From NCBI RefSeq assembly GCF_018881715.1, contig NZ_JACVPW010000001.1, positions 707,337 through 771,336 on the forward strand: 64,000 nucleotides of DNA. The letters run 5' to 3'. The DNA comes from Polynucleobacter parvulilacunae. GTDB lineage: Bacteria > Pseudomonadota > Gammaproteobacteria > Burkholderiales > Burkholderiaceae. Shown here piece by piece: positions 51,561-61,765 of this stretch. Below the pieces are notes generated by a model that was not told where the DNA came from, searched no databases, and was given only the letters and a program-made list of their open reading frames with translations. A program made the position numbers and the translations under genes. The first letter of the stretch is position 1; each line of letters starts with the position of its first letter.

Positions 51561-52490
51561 ATGGCTGTAAATCGCAAAGGCATTATCTTAGCCGGCGGGT
51601 CTGGTACTCGTCTCTATCCAGTGACTCAGGCAGTTTCAAAGCAGTTAATGCCAGTCTATGACAAGCCAATGGTTTACTACCCGTTAAGCACCTTGATGTT
51701 AGCTGGTATTCGCGACATTCTGTTGATTTCTACTCCGCAAGATACGCCTCGTTTCACTGAGTTATTAGGCGATGGTTCGCAGTGGGGTCTCAATATTGAG
51801 TATTGCGTACAGCCCTCACCAGATGGTTTGGCGCAAGCATTTACTCTCGGTAAAAACTTTGTCGGTAATAACCCAAGCGCATTAGTGCTAGGTGACAATA
51901 TTTTTTATGGCCATGAATTAGTGGATCAACTTAATAGCGCAAATGATCGCACTGTTGGAGCTTCGGTATTTGCATACCATGTCAATGATCCAGAGCGTTA
52001 CGGTGTTGTGGAATTTGATAAAGACTACAAAGCACTCTCGATTGAAGAGAAGCCGCTGAAGCCACGCAGTAGCTATGCAGTGACGGGTTTATATTTCTAT
52101 GACAATCAGGTATGCGATATCGCTGCCTCGATTAAGCCTAGTGCGCGTGGCGAACTTGAGATTACCGATGTAAATCGCGTTTACCTTGAGAAGAATGAGC
52201 TGAACGTTGAAATTATGGGCCGAGGCTTTGCTTGGCTTGATACTGGCACTCATGATTCCCTGTTGGATGCCGCTGGGTTCATTGCAACCCTGCAAAAGCG
52301 CCAGGGCCTTATGGTGGCATGCCCAGAAGAGATTGCTTATCGCCAAGGCTGGATTACTGCTGAAGCGGTACAGAAAGTTGCCGCACAGTTAAGTAAGAAT
52401 AGTTATGGTCAGTATTTGGGCAAGATTCTGAATGAGCTCAATAGCTCAGCTCAGCCTATTTCACTATCTGCGAAGAAGGCTGCTAAATGA
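51561..52490 (+). CDS. rfbA: Glucose-1-phosphate thymidylyltransferase
   Basis: Makes dTDP-glucose, first step of the rhamnose pathway. The nucleotidyltransferase motif [25 protein letters not shown] and VLGDNIFYG with the metal aspartate are present; 309 aa is slightly longer than the ~292-aa common size because of a C-terminal [15 protein letters not shown] tail. It overlaps rfbC by four bases. Confidence 0.97.
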   Translation: MAVNRKGIILAGGSGTRLYPVTQAVSKQLMPVYDKPMVYYPLSTLMLAGIRDILLISTPQDTPRFTELLGDGSQWGLNIEYCVQPSPDGLAQAFTLGKNFVGNNPSALVLGDNIFYGHELVDQLNSANDRTVGASVFAYHVNDPERYGVVEFDKDYKALSIEEKPLKPRSSYAVTGLYFYDNQVCDIAASIKPSARGELEITDVNRVYLEKNELNVEIMGRGFAWLDTGTHDSLLDAAGFIATLQKRQGLMVACPEEIAYRQGWITAEAVQKVAAQLSKNSYGQYLGKILNELNSSAQPISLSAKKAAK

Positions 52491-53053
52491 GCGTCCCTTC
52501 TAAGTTACAGTTAACGCCTACAGCGATCCATGATGTTTTTATTGTGGAGCCAAAAGTATTTGGTGATGAGCGCGGTTGGTTTACTGAGTCATTTAATGCT
52601 GAAGACTTTGCAAAAGAAACTGGGCTTGATGTCCAGTTTGTTCAAGACAACCATTCATTTTCGCGTCAGTGGACTTTGCGTGGACTGCACTATCAATTAG
52701 AAAAAACGCAGGGCAAGTTAGTGCGAGTAGTTGCTGGTAGCGTGTTTGACGTGGCAGTAGATATTCGTAAAGATTCCCCAACTTATGGCAAATGGGTGGG
52801 CGTTGAATTAAGCGCCCAAAACCATAAACAACTGTGGATCCCAGCGAAGCTTGCACATGGCTTTCTAGTGCTCTCAGAAACAGCGGAATTTCTTTATAAA
52901 ACGACTGATTACTATCACCCACAGAGCGAGGCTTGTCTTGCTTGGAATGACCCAACTGTCGGCATCGAGTGGCCATTGCCTGCAGGTATTCAACCCAATA
53001 TGAATGCTAAGGATGCAGCCGGTCATTTGTGGGATGCTGCGCCTAAGTTCTAA
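52487..53053 (+). CDS. rfbC: dTDP-4-dehydrorhamnose 3,5-epimerase
   Basis: Third step of dTDP-rhamnose synthesis. The cupin-like enzyme of 188 aa has [18 protein letters not shown] with the catalytic histidine, and [15 protein letters not shown]. It overlaps rfbA by the ATGA motif, completing the pathway: B, D, A, C all together. Confidence 0.97.
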   Translation: MSVPSKLQLTPTAIHDVFIVEPKVFGDERGWFTESFNAEDFAKETGLDVQFVQDNHSFSRQWTLRGLHYQLEKTQGKLVRVVAGSVFDVAVDIRKDSPTYGKWVGVELSAQNHKQLWIPAKLAHGFLVLSETAEFLYKTTDYYHPQSEACLAWNDPTVGIEWPLPAGIQPNMNAKDAAGHLWDAAPKF

Positions 53054-53091
53054 TCCTCTGAGCCGGAAGTAAAAGATAAGATAATGCTCAC

Positions 53092-54141
53092 ATGAGCAAT
53101 GTATCGGCCCACCTCAAAAAGCCCAAGATTTTATTGGTCAAGCTCTCCTCTTTAGGAGACGTTTTGCATAACCTGCCGATTGTTTGGGATTTACGGGCGC
53201 GTTTGCCAGAAGCGCAAATTGATTGGGTAGTTGAAGAGGGATATGTTCATCTGCTTACTCCGCTACTTTCCAAGGATGGCTTCAAAGGAATTGATCGCAT
53301 TATTCCTTTTGGCTTGCGACGCTGGAAAAAGAATTTATTGAAGCTTTCTACATGGCAGCAATTTTTTGCATTCAAGAAGGAGCTTCAAGAGATTTCTTAC
53401 GATGTCATTATTGAGACTCAGGGTTTGCTCAAATCAGCCATCATTTGTTCATTGGCAAGCAAGACTCCTAAGGCGGTAATTGCAGGTCTTGCCAATGCCA
53501 CTGAGTTTTCTGGTTACGAGCCCATCGCAAGATCTTTTTATAACCAGTCAGTGCAAGTTCCTTTTCAGTGTCATGCGGTTGATCGTTCGCGTTGGGTGGC
53601 GTGCTCTGCTTTAGATTGGGCTTTGATCGACCGTAAAGTTGCTCCTCAGTTTTACCCAGCGAGTTACGTTAATTCCTTGGGGAAAACTTCAGTAGGTCTT
53701 AGCGAATTAAAGACGCCTTATGTCTTGTGCTTTCATTCAACTGCTAGAGAGGCTAAGCGTTGGCCTAATGCAGACTGGGTTGCTCTAGGTAGAGAGTTGG
53801 CTAATCGTGGCTACCAAGTAGTCCTGCCCTGGGGTAATTTGGCTGAGCAAGCGGTGAGTAAAGAAATTGCTGCACAAATTCCGAATGCCTTGGTGCCGCC
53901 AGCATTTTCGATTCAAGATGCATTCTCCGTAATTGCAGGAGCCGCGTTAACGATTGGTGTTGATACAGGACTCACGCATCTTGCGGCAGTGTTGGGTAAA
54001 CCCACAGTCGAAATTTATTGCGACTCACCAAGATGGAAGACTGAAGGCTATTGGTCCGACAAGATTCGCAATGTCGGTGATATACAGGCGCCGCCAAGTG
54101 CGCAAGAAGTAATTCAGGCTTCTCTAGATTTAGTGTCTTAA
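53092..54141 (+). CDS. waaC: Lipopolysaccharide heptosyltransferase I (GT9)
   Basis: GT9 enzyme adding the first heptose to Kdo2-lipid A. It starts ILLVKLSSLGDVLHNLPIV and has the ADP-heptose donor region FHSTAREAKRWPNADW and GVDTGLTHLAAVLGKPTVEIY. 349 aa. The assignment as WaaC rather than WaaF rests on overall resemblance; both belong to the same family. It follows rfbC by 38 bases and converges on the TolC-like gene. Confidence 0.88.
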   Translation: MSNVSAHLKKPKILLVKLSSLGDVLHNLPIVWDLRARLPEAQIDWVVEEGYVHLLTPLLSKDGFKGIDRIIPFGLRRWKKNLLKLSTWQQFFAFKKELQEISYDVIIETQGLLKSAIICSLASKTPKAVIAGLANATEFSGYEPIARSFYNQSVQVPFQCHAVDRSRWVACSALDWALIDRKVAPQFYPASYVNSLGKTSVGLSELKTPYVLCFHSTAREAKRWPNADWVALGRELANRGYQVVLPWGNLAEQAVSKEIAAQIPNALVPPAFSIQDAFSVIAGAALTIGVDTGLTHLAAVLGKPTVEIYCDSPRWKTEGYWSDKIRNVGDIQAPPSAQEVIQASLDLVS

Positions 54142-54157
54142 AGCTGTGTAAATCAAT

Positions 54158-55780
54158 TTAGCGCAGCAAGGAATTGATTGCGATCAAATCCTCGTCAGAT
54201 AATGTTGAAGCGCTTGCTTTTAATTTAAGGGCATTGAGCACGGTGCTGTAGCGTGATTGCTGTAACTGAGAGCGGGTAGTGAATAGGGTATCGACAGCGA
54301 TCAGCACATCGATATTGATTAAAGTCCCGACCTGAAAGCCGAGTCGACTTGATTCTACGGCTGATTCCGCAGAACGCTCTGCAGCCTCAAATGCTTTTAC
54401 GCTAGCTAGACCGCCATAAAACCCAGTAAATGCAGCGCGCGTATTTTGTGCTGCTGTACGTCTCGCATTGTCATAGTTGGCTTTTGCCGTATCTACTAAT
54501 GCAGCATTCTGCCGAATAACGGAGCTATTGAAACCACCTGATACCAATGGAATGGTCATCTGAAGAGCGAGCGTGTTGTTATAAACGTTAGTCTGCGCAG
54601 GAGAATAATTATTTGGCGTTCCATTAGAGGTGTTGTAGCCAGAGGTACCCACTAAATTTAAGGATGGATAGTTCAAGGCTTGTGAAGCGCGATAAGTGCT
54701 TTCTGCCAAGCTCACTGATAGCTGACTTGCCAATACCTTAAAGTTAGCAGCCTCAGATTGATTAATCCAATCATCTAAGGTTTGGCCTGGTGGAAGAGCT
54801 GGATTAACGCTATCTACTAAAGGTACGCTTTTATTTTCTTTGCTCTTGCTGCGTGGATCCTTGAGAACGCCATCAATCTTAGCGGCCTTAATAAGTGGCT
54901 TGAGTGGTCCAACTGGGTGTCCAACGAGCTGCTCCAAAACGCCCTTCTTTACCACTAAGTCTGCTTGAGCGGCAATTTCTTGAGAGACAGTAAGGTCGTA
55001 ACTGGCTTGCGCTGTATTGACGTCAACGATAGTTGCAAGGCCAGCATCAAATTTAGCTTGCGCAACATCTAGCTGTTGCTTAATTAAATCTTTCTTATTG
55101 CGATACAAGGCCACGTTGTCTTGGCTTGTTAGCGCGTCAAAATAGGCTTGTGAGACTCTCAGAATAAGGTCTTGTTGAGCCTGAAAGAAGTTCATATCAG
55201 CAATCTTGGTATTGAGATCGCCTTGCTTAAAAGCCTCGAGAGCCCCTACGTTAAAAACGGGCTGTGTAAGAGTTACCGTGTAACTCTTTTGATCAAATAC
55301 CCGTGAATTACCAGAATTAGGTGAGACAACTGTGGTTCCAGCGCCATGTTGATAGTAGCGGGTGCCAGTAGGCGTTGCATTTGCTTGTGGCAACAATAAA
55401 GAGAGGCCTTGCCAATACAGCTCTTTGCTAGCTTGATAGTTAAAGCGGGCTGCGTTTAATACGGGATCACTAAATGCAGCGTCCTGATAGAGTTGAATGA
55501 GATCATTAAATTGAGCCTTGTTATCTGAAGTCTTGTTACCCAGATATGAAGGAGTTGGAGTTTCAGGTAAAGCTGTTTTGCTCGGGAGCGGCGCTATTTG
55601 TGGCGGTTGTTCCAGTCCAATCAGGGTTGATGCACTCATTGGGGTAGGTAAAGCGAGTCTAGAGGCAGCATTGGGAACTTGAGCCCCAGCACTAAAAGAC
55701 CAGGTACCGAAACCAAGTGCTTGACTCAGGATCAAACCAAAGGCGGTAAGTCGAGAAAGTCTGAAGCGGGTTGGGATCAT
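54158..55780 (-). CDS. tolC: TolC-family outer-membrane channel protein
   Basis: 540-aa outer-membrane efflux/type I secretion channel. An N-terminal basic region and hydrophobic segment (~8-32, ending around SAGAQ) form the signal peptide. The duplicated coiled-coil repeat follows, with YFDALTSQDNVALYRNKKDLIKQQLDVAQAKFDAGLATIVDVNTAQAS-type sequence, and near the C-terminus the second repeat ESSRLGFQVGTLINIDVL. No efflux pump genes are adjacent. It has an unusually long, proline-rich stretch (~45-85) after the signal. Confidence 0.93.
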   Translation of the reverse strand: MIPTRFRLSRLTAFGLILSQALGFGTWSFSAGAQVPNAASRLALPTPMSASTLIGLEQPPQIAPLPSKTALPETPTPSYLGNKTSDNKAQFNDLIQLYQDAAFSDPVLNAARFNYQASKELYWQGLSLLLPQANATPTGTRYYQHGAGTTVVSPNSGNSRVFDQKSYTVTLTQPVFNVGALEAFKQGDLNTKIADMNFFQAQQDLILRVSQAYFDALTSQDNVALYRNKKDLIKQQLDVAQAKFDAGLATIVDVNTAQASYDLTVSQEIAAQADLVVKKGVLEQLVGHPVGPLKPLIKAAKIDGVLKDPRSKSKENKSVPLVDSVNPALPPGQTLDDWINQSEAANFKVLASQLSVSLAESTYRASQALNYPSLNLVGTSGYNTSNGTPNNYSPAQTNVYNNTLALQMTIPLVSGGFNSSVIRQNAALVDTAKANYDNARRTAAQNTRAAFTGFYGGLASVKAFEAAERSAESAVESSRLGFQVGTLINIDVLIAVDTLFTTRSQLQQSRYSTVLNALKLKASASTLSDEDLIAINSLLR

Positions 55781-55900
55781 GTAATTCGGTTACTTTTCAA
55801 TGTGCCATGCAGTTTAAGGCTAATTTATTCAAAATGCTTATTTAAGCGCTATTTTGCCAAATCCCCTGATTGTTCCCTATATACCTATAAAATTTAGCCT

Positions 55901-56746
55901 ATGGATCTTATATTGTTACTAAAAGCAGTCATTTTGGGAGTGGTGGAAGGATTAACGGAGTTTTTGCCCATCTCCAGCACTGGCCACCTTATTTTGGTTG
56001 GGGATTTGCTCGACTTTAATGATGAGCGAGGCAAGGCCTTTGAAGTCATTATTCAGTTTGGCGCCATTTTGGCCGTTTGCTGGGAGTTTCGTCAAAAGCT
56101 CATCAAGGTAGCCAGTTCTTTTTCAAGCAGTCCTGATGCACGCCGTTTTGTTCTCAATTTATTAATTGCCTCGATCCCAGCGATGGGGCTCGGCTTTTTA
56201 TTCGGCAAGCACATTAAAGCAGTTCTGTTTTCACCTATACCTGTTGCCAGTGCATTTATCGTCGGAGCATTAGTTATTTTCTGGGCTGAGCGTCGTCAAC
56301 AAAATCGTGCGGATGTTTCTAGCCACATCAAATCCGTAGATGATTTAACTCCTTTAGATGCGCTCAAGGTCGGCTTAGCTCAATGCGCAGCTTTGATCCC
56401 CGGCACTTCGCGTTCTGGCGCAACCATTATTGGTGGTATGTTGTTTGGTTTGCCGCGGGCCGTGGCAACGGAGTTTTCTTTTTTCTTGGCCATTCCAGTT
56501 ATTGGTGGCGCCACTGCCTATGAGTTACTCAAGCTCTGGAAAGCGCCAGTTGCTTTCTCCGGAGAATTTACATTAGCCACGATTGTGGGTTTTATTGCTG
56601 CCTTTGTATCTGCCTTTATTTGCGTACGTTGGTTGATTCACTATGTTGCTCACCATAATTTCACTCCATTTGCTTGGTATCGAATTGCTTTTGGGTTACT
56701 CGTCTTGTTTACCTCTTACACCGGCTTAATAGCCTGGTCTCATTAA
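55901..56746 (+). CDS. uppP: Undecaprenyl-diphosphatase
   Basis: Polytopic BacA-type phosphatase that regenerates undecaprenyl phosphate, the carrier for peptidoglycan and O-antigen. The signature [10 protein letters not shown] (21-30), with the upstream glutamates, and [12 protein letters not shown] are both present. 281 aa with about eight helices. It links carrier recycling to the surrounding glycan genes. Confidence 0.97.
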   Translation: MDLILLLKAVILGVVEGLTEFLPISSTGHLILVGDLLDFNDERGKAFEVIIQFGAILAVCWEFRQKLIKVASSFSSSPDARRFVLNLLIASIPAMGLGFLFGKHIKAVLFSPIPVASAFIVGALVIFWAERRQQNRADVSSHIKSVDDLTPLDALKVGLAQCAALIPGTSRSGATIIGGMLFGLPRAVATEFSFFLAIPVIGGATAYELLKLWKAPVAFSGEFTLATIVGFIAAFVSAFICVRWLIHYVAHHNFTPFAWYRIAFGLLVLFTSYTGLIAWSH

Positions 56747-56780
56747 TGCTTCACTGACATATAAAGCGCCGGAAATTCTT

Positions 56781-57239
56781 ATGGACGTATCAATTGACGC
56801 TATTACCAATAATATTCAGCTGGCTTTAGCCCCTGTTTTTTTATTGACCGCTGTTTCCACTTTGATTAACGCCATCTCTGGTCGTTTGGCACGCTCAGTA
56901 GATCGTATGCGCAGTATTCAGCAGGCTATTCACCGCGGTGATGTCAAAGATCGGGCTCTGTTGGATCACATGCATAAAGAGGCTGAAGAAGCCAAGATTC
57001 GTGGCCGTTTATGTACTGCAGCCATCTTTTTCGATGTGCTGAGTGGGGTTTTTATTTCCCTCACCGTTCTCGAGCTATTTTTCTTTCAGGCTGGAGCAGT
57101 GCGTTCATTGCAAACAAGCTATGTTATTTGGACCTTTGTCATGGGTTTAATTTTCTTTATGACATCGCTATCCATTGTGCTGGCAGAAGTAGTGTATGCC
57201 TATCGTTCTGCGGGTTGGAATACGCCACCGATTAGTTGA
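56781..57239 (+). CDS. DUF2721 family membrane protein
   Basis: 152-aa protein with about three transmembrane segments: one at the N-terminus (LALAPVFLLTAVSTLINAI), and two in the C-terminal half separated by a short loop. The cytoplasmic loop RLARSVDRMRSIQQAIHRGDVKD is basic, and IRGRLCTAAIFFDVLSG is typical of DUF2721. Biochemical role unknown. It is 34 bases after uppP and 39 bases before the decarboxylase gene. Confidence 0.88.
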   Translation: MDVSIDAITNNIQLALAPVFLLTAVSTLINAISGRLARSVDRMRSIQQAIHRGDVKDRALLDHMHKEAEEAKIRGRLCTAAIFFDVLSGVFISLTVLELFFFQAGAVRSLQTSYVIWTFVMGLIFFMTSLSIVLAEVVYAYRSAGWNTPPIS

Positions 57240-57278
57240 TCACCAACTTATCTAATCAATTAATAGTCAAAAAATATT

Positions 57279-58232
57279 ATGCAAAATTACAACCGTAATC
57301 CCAAAATCCTCATCACCGGCGGCGCAGGATTCTTAGGCTCGCATCTCACCGAGAAGCTCCTCAAAGAGGGTAATGATGTCTTGGTAGTCGATAACTACTT
57401 CACAGGCACTAAAGAGAACTTAGCGCACTTATTACCTAATCCTAAGTTAGAGCTCATGCGTCACGATGTGACTTTTCCGCTCTATGTAGAAACCAACCAG
57501 ATCTATAACTTGGCTTGCCCAGCATCCCCAGTGCATTACCAATATGATCCAGTGCAAACGACTAAAACGAGTGTGCATGGCGCAATTAATATGCTCGGCC
57601 TGGCTAAAAGAACTCGGGCTCGTATTTTGCAAGCCTCTACTAGTGAAGTGTATGGTGATCCAGAAGTGCATCCCCAGCCTGAAGCGTATTGGGGCAAGGT
57701 AAACCCTATTGGGATTCGTTCTTGCTATGACGAAGGTAAGCGCTGTGCTGAGACACTGTTTTTTGATTACTACCGTCAGCACAATCTAGATATCAAAGTA
57801 GTCCGTATCTTTAATACCTATGGCCCACGCATGCACCCGAATGATGGGCGTGTGGTGAGCAACTTCATTGTGCAGGCCTTGCAAGGTAAAGACATCACCA
57901 TTTATGGTGATGGTCAGCAAACCCGAAGCTTTTGCTATGTCGATGACTTAATCGACGCTATGGTCAAAATGATGAACTCCGAAGAGGGTTTTACAGGGCC
58001 GGTCAATATTGGCAATCCAGGTGAGTTCACGATGTTGCAATTAGCAGAGACCATTCTGAAGCTCTCTGGCAGCAAATCTAAAATCATTTATGAGCCACTG
58101 CCATCCGATGATCCTAAGCAGCGTCAACCCAATATCGAGTTGGCTAAAGCTAAGCTGGGTTGGGAGCCTAAGGTCAACCTGGAAGACGGCTTAAAAGAGA
58201 CGATTGCTTACTTTAAGAAGGTAGTGGGGTAA
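57279..58232 (+). CDS. UDP-glucuronate decarboxylase (UDP-xylose synthase)
   Basis: Extended SDR enzyme of 317 aa. [15 protein letters not shown] binds NAD, and the catalytic tyrosine and lysine are Y150 and K154 in [14 protein letters not shown], the sequence characteristic of UXS enzymes that make UDP-xylose from UDP-glucuronate. [23 protein letters not shown] supports this. The donor would be used for glycan assembly; no UDP-glucose dehydrogenase is in the window. It is immediately followed by trmB. Confidence 0.9.
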   Translation: MQNYNRNPKILITGGAGFLGSHLTEKLLKEGNDVLVVDNYFTGTKENLAHLLPNPKLELMRHDVTFPLYVETNQIYNLACPASPVHYQYDPVQTTKTSVHGAINMLGLAKRTRARILQASTSEVYGDPEVHPQPEAYWGKVNPIGIRSCYDEGKRCAETLFFDYYRQHNLDIKVVRIFNTYGPRMHPNDGRVVSNFIVQALQGKDITIYGDGQQTRSFCYVDDLIDAMVKMMNSEEGFTGPVNIGNPGEFTMLQLAETILKLSGSKSKIIYEPLPSDDPKQRQPNIELAKAKLGWEPKVNLEDGLKETIAYFKKVVG

Positions 58233-59039
58233 GTGGTGGGTGCTGGTTCTACTGATTCAGAAAAACGGTTTGATCGTATTCGCTCATTTGTATTAAGGGC
58301 AGGTAGAACTACGGCCGGGCAACAGCGGGCTATTGAGGAGTTGGGTCCTCAGTTCCTGCTTCCTTATCAAGCTACTAATCTCAATTTAATTGAAGCATTT
58401 CAGGGCTCCAAAAATCCGAAGATTTTGGAAATAGGTTTTGGCATGGGCGAGACAACCGCCAAAATTGCCGCACTAAGACCGCATGATGACTTCTTGGCTA
58501 TTGAGGTTCATCCGCCCGGTGTTGGCGCCTTGCTGAAGTTGATTGGTGAAGAGCAACTGAGTAATTTAAGATTGATTCGTCATGATGCTGTTGAGGTGCT
58601 AGAGCATATGATTGCCCCTGAATCATTGGATGGTATCCATATTTACTTTGCAGACCCTTGGCATAAGAAGCGTCACCATAAACGCAGATTGATTCAGGCA
58701 GAGTTTGTCAGACTGCTGGTCTCCAAATTAAAGCCGGGCGCTTATTTGCACTTGGCTACTGATTGGCATAACTATGCTGAGCAAATGTTCTTGGTATTAA
58801 ATGCCGAAACTGCTTTGCAAAATACTTCAACCGAATTGGTGAAGTTGGAAACATTTTCTGCAGAAGATGTTGCTAAACCTAATGAGGTTTGTAACGAGTT
58901 TAAACCCACCCTTGTACAACTCGATGCTAAGCATCCAGGCTATGCTCCAAGACCTGATTATCGTCCGGTAACTAAATTTGAGAACCGTGGCGTCAAGCTG
59001 GGCCACGGTGTTTGGGATTTGGTTTACAAGAAAAAATAA
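58233..59039 (+). CDS. trmB: tRNA (guanine-46-N7)-methyltransferase
   Basis: Adds m7G to position 46 of the tRNA variable loop. The SAM motif [15 protein letters not shown], and [18 protein letters not shown], the catalytic and RNA-binding signature, are clear. It starts with GTG at 58233, directly after the decarboxylase stop, although a second GTG follows. 268 aa is somewhat long because of the N-terminal ~30 residues. Confidence 0.95.
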   Translation: MVGAGSTDSEKRFDRIRSFVLRAGRTTAGQQRAIEELGPQFLLPYQATNLNLIEAFQGSKNPKILEIGFGMGETTAKIAALRPHDDFLAIEVHPPGVGALLKLIGEEQLSNLRLIRHDAVEVLEHMIAPESLDGIHIYFADPWHKKRHHKRRLIQAEFVRLLVSKLKPGAYLHLATDWHNYAEQMFLVLNAETALQNTSTELVKLETFSAEDVAKPNEVCNEFKPTLVQLDAKHPGYAPRPDYRPVTKFENRGVKLGHGVWDLVYKKK

Positions 59040-59053
59040 AACTCTAAATTGAG

Positions 59054-60526
59054 TTACAAGCCTACGCAGACGTATTTCATCTCCAGGTACTCATCCATAC
59101 CGTAAACGCTGCCTTCGCGTCCAAGGCCAGATTGTTTGATACCACCAAAGGGAGCAACCTCATTTGAGATGAGTCCGGTATTTACCCCGACCATACCGTA
59201 TTCAAGGGCTTCAGCAACTTTCCATACGCGACCAATATCTCGGCTATAGAAGTAAGACGCTAGGCCAAATTGACTGTTATTGGCAAGCTTAATAACCTCA
59301 TCATCACTTTCAAAAGGAATGATTGGGGCTATAGGGCCAAAAGTCTCTTCATAAGTAATCAGCATTTGACTATTTACGTTAGCCAGAATAGTTGGCTCAT
59401 AAAAGTTCTTGCCTTCGACTGATTGCTTGCCGCCAGTCACTAGTTTTGCGCCTTTGCTTAAGGCATCAGCAACATGTTTTTTGACTTTTTCAAGAGCAGC
59501 ATCTTCAATGAGTGGTCCTTGGGTTACGCCAGCTTCCATTCCATTGCCTACTTTTATGACGGCAAGCGCTTTGGCAAACTTTTCAACAAATTGATCATGC
59601 ACTTTTTTATGAACGTAAAAACGGTTTGCGCAAACACAGGTCTGGCCAGAGTTTCTAAATTTGGATGCCATGGCACCGCTGACGGCTGCATCGATATCGG
59701 CATCTTCAAACACGATAAACGGCGCATGTCCCCCCAACTCTAAGGCGAGTTTCTTGACGGTTGGCGCACACTGCTCCATCAAAATACGGCCAACTTCCGT
59801 TGATCCAGTAAAGGATAAATGACGAACCGTAGGAGATGAGCACAATGTTTTGCCAATCACAATCGATTGATTGGCATCAGCAGTCACAATATTGATCACC
59901 CCATCCGGAATACCGGCACGCTTTGCCAACTCAGCCAGGGCTAAGGCGGATAGTGGCGTCAATTCAGCGGGTTTGATGACGATGGTGCAGCCCGCTGCTA
60001 ATGCAGGTGCAATCTTGCGCGTAATCATTGCAATGGGAAAGTTCCAAGGAGTAATTGCTACACAAACACCTATTGGTTGCTTTAAAACCATGAGACGCTT
60101 GTCGCTCCAGGTGGTACCTAGGATCGACCCTTCAACACGTTTTGCTTCCTCGGCAAACCACTCTACAAATGAAGCCCCATAAATCACTTCACCCCCAGCC
60201 TCGGCTAGAGGCTTGCCTTGCTCAAGGGTCATGAGCTTTGCTAGATCTTGCGTATTGTCAATAATGAGATCAAACCATTTACGCATAATTTGCGCGCGCT
60301 CTTTGGCTAATTTACTGCGCCATGCTGGCAGTGCTTTTTCAGCGGCGGCAATGGCTAGTTCCGCATCTTTCGTTTCTAGGTTGGCTACGGATGCAATGAT
60401 GTCATTGGTAGCGGGATTAGAAACTGTAAATGTGGATTTGGAGCCAACCCATTTGCCATCGATAAAGGCCTCTTCCTTGAAAAGGCTGGCATCTTTAAGT
60501 TGACTACGAATATCTACTTTTTGCAT
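59054..60526 (-). CDS. gabD: Succinate-semialdehyde dehydrogenase (NAD(P)+)
   Basis: Aldehyde dehydrogenase superfamily enzyme of 490 aa, closest to GabD. ELGGHAPFIVFEDAD has the catalytic glutamate and FRNSGQTCVCANRF the catalytic cysteine; TPWNFPIAMITRKIAPALAAG and FTGSTEVGR bind the cofactor. GABA transaminase is not adjacent, so the physiological aldehyde could also be another short semialdehyde. Confidence 0.92.
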   Translation of the reverse strand: MQKVDIRSQLKDASLFKEEAFIDGKWVGSKSTFTVSNPATNDIIASVANLETKDAELAIAAAEKALPAWRSKLAKERAQIMRKWFDLIIDNTQDLAKLMTLEQGKPLAEAGGEVIYGASFVEWFAEEAKRVEGSILGTTWSDKRLMVLKQPIGVCVAITPWNFPIAMITRKIAPALAAGCTIVIKPAELTPLSALALAELAKRAGIPDGVINIVTADANQSIVIGKTLCSSPTVRHLSFTGSTEVGRILMEQCAPTVKKLALELGGHAPFIVFEDADIDAAVSGAMASKFRNSGQTCVCANRFYVHKKVHDQFVEKFAKALAVIKVGNGMEAGVTQGPLIEDAALEKVKKHVADALSKGAKLVTGGKQSVEGKNFYEPTILANVNSQMLITYEETFGPIAPIIPFESDDEVIKLANNSQFGLASYFYSRDIGRVWKVAEALEYGMVGVNTGLISNEVAPFGGIKQSGLGREGSVYGMDEYLEMKYVCVGL

Positions 60527-60586
60527 GATCTGTGATCCTGTTCTTACTCTTCAATCGATTCAGATCATTTTATCCCTCCTAGAAGC

Positions 60587-60621
60587 AAAAAGCCTCCAAG
60601 CTTTTAGGCCTGAAGGCTTTT
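60587..60621 (-). terminator. Terminator downstream of nusB
   Basis: Stem AAAAGCCT / AGGCTTTT with an 18-base loop that contains another self-complementary AGGCCT; on the minus strand it ends in five T. It separates nusB from gabD. Confidence 0.75.
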
Positions 60622-60640
60622 GTTTACGAGGGCTTGTTAT

Positions 60641-61150
60641 TTAACCTGCTTGAGTTTCCGTTGTGCGGAGTTTCTGGGCTAGAAGGTCAAGTACACCGTT
60701 TACATATTTGTGGCCATCGGTACCGCCAAAGGTCTTGGCAAGCTCCACTGCTTCATTAATTGCCACCTTGTAAGGCACTGAAAGGTCTACAGCAAGCTCG
60801 TAGGCGCCAATGAGCAGTGCCGCATGCTCTACGGGAGAGAGTTCATTAATTGGGCGGTCTAATGCGGGAGTAATGATGGCTTCTAATTCATCCGTGCGAG
60901 CCAATACGCCATCAAAAATACCTTGAAAGAGTTCAAGTTGGCAGCGACGGAAGGCTGGATCCTCAGCAAGCTGCTTGGCGATTGCTGCGCCATTGGGAAT
61001 GCTGCCAGCACGACGCATGACTAGGCTTTGGTAAACGCCTTGTAGGGCGTATTCGCGAGCACGGCGACGTGGAGTCAGTGAGCGCTTTGGCGCTGGTTTA
61101 GTTTCTTTGCCTGCTGGAGGCGCTAAAGGGTTCTGGTTAGATGTCGGCAT
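60641..61150 (-). CDS. nusB: Transcription antitermination factor NusB
   Basis: All-helical RNA-binding protein of the rRNA antitermination complex with NusE/S10. It has RRRAREYALQGVYQSL near the N-terminus, ELSPVEHAALLIGAYEL and the VPYKVAINEAVELAKTFGGTDGHKYVNGVLD segment. A 25-residue basic, proline-rich N-terminal extension precedes the fold. It follows ribH by five bases. Confidence 0.96.
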   Translation of the reverse strand: MPTSNQNPLAPPAGKETKPAPKRSLTPRRRAREYALQGVYQSLVMRRAGSIPNGAAIAKQLAEDPAFRRCQLELFQGIFDGVLARTDELEAIITPALDRPINELSPVEHAALLIGAYELAVDLSVPYKVAINEAVELAKTFGGTDGHKYVNGVLDLLAQKLRTTETQAG

Positions 61151-61155
61151 ACTAA

Positions 61156-61671
61156 TTATTCTTCTTCGCTCGAGTTAATTTCGATATCGATATCCGGAGT
61201 CAGTGCCAAGGCAAGATTTGCCATCTCGACCACTGCTTGAGCACATTCTGCACCTTTTACCTGGACGCGAGCATGAGCTTGTTCATCGGTGTCGCAAGTT
61301 AATACGCCATTTGCAATGGGTAATCCAGAGTCGATTGAGATGCGCGTAATGCCTGCAGCAGATTCGTTGGAAACCAGTTCAAAGTGATAGGTCTCACCAC
61401 GAATGACTGCTCCTAGAGCGACTAAGCCATCAAATTCACCGGTCTCAGCCATTTTTTGGAGGGCAAATGGAATCTCTAAGGCTCCTGGGACGGTCACAAG
61501 TTTGATGTCTGATTGAGTGACGCCTAAAGAAAGCAATTCATTAATGCAGGAATTCGTTAAAGCAACGCAATGGTCTTCATTAAAACGCGCTTGCACAACG
61601 CCAATACGTAAATCCTGACCATTAAGATCAGCTTCTAATACGCCTACAAAATCATTGGTGGAGCTAGTCAT
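61156..61671 (-). CDS. ribH: 6,7-dimethyl-8-ribityllumazine synthase
   Basis: Penultimate step of riboflavin synthesis, building lumazine from the ribityl-pyrimidine and the butanone phosphate made by RibB. Family features: [25 protein letters not shown] and [17 protein letters not shown] with the catalytic histidine. 171 aa, with an acidic [13 protein letters not shown]-terminus. It lies between nusB and ribBA. Confidence 0.96.
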   Translation of the reverse strand: MTSSTNDFVGVLEADLNGQDLRIGVVQARFNEDHCVALTNSCINELLSLGVTQSDIKLVTVPGALEIPFALQKMAETGEFDGLVALGAVIRGETYHFELVSNESAAGITRISIDSGLPIANGVLTCDTDEQAHARVQVKGAECAQAVVEMANLALALTPDIDIEINSSEEE

Positions 61672-61710
61672 ATATTTTTTCTAAAAATTGCCAATACAAG
61701 AAGAGTGTTA

Positions 61711-61765
61711 ATTGATTATTAATTGATTATTAATTGAGTATTAGTTGAGTATTGGTTGAGTATTA
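61711..61765 (+). repeat. Five-copy 11-bp tandem repeat between ribBA and ribH
   Basis: Units ATTGATTATTA (61711 and 61722), ATTGAGTATTA (61733), GTTGAGTATTG (61744) and GTTGAGTATTA (61755). The first two copies are identical, the rest differ by one to three bases. The last unit includes the ribBA stop codon (61763-61765). The 11-bp period is close to one helical turn. Confidence 0.9.
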
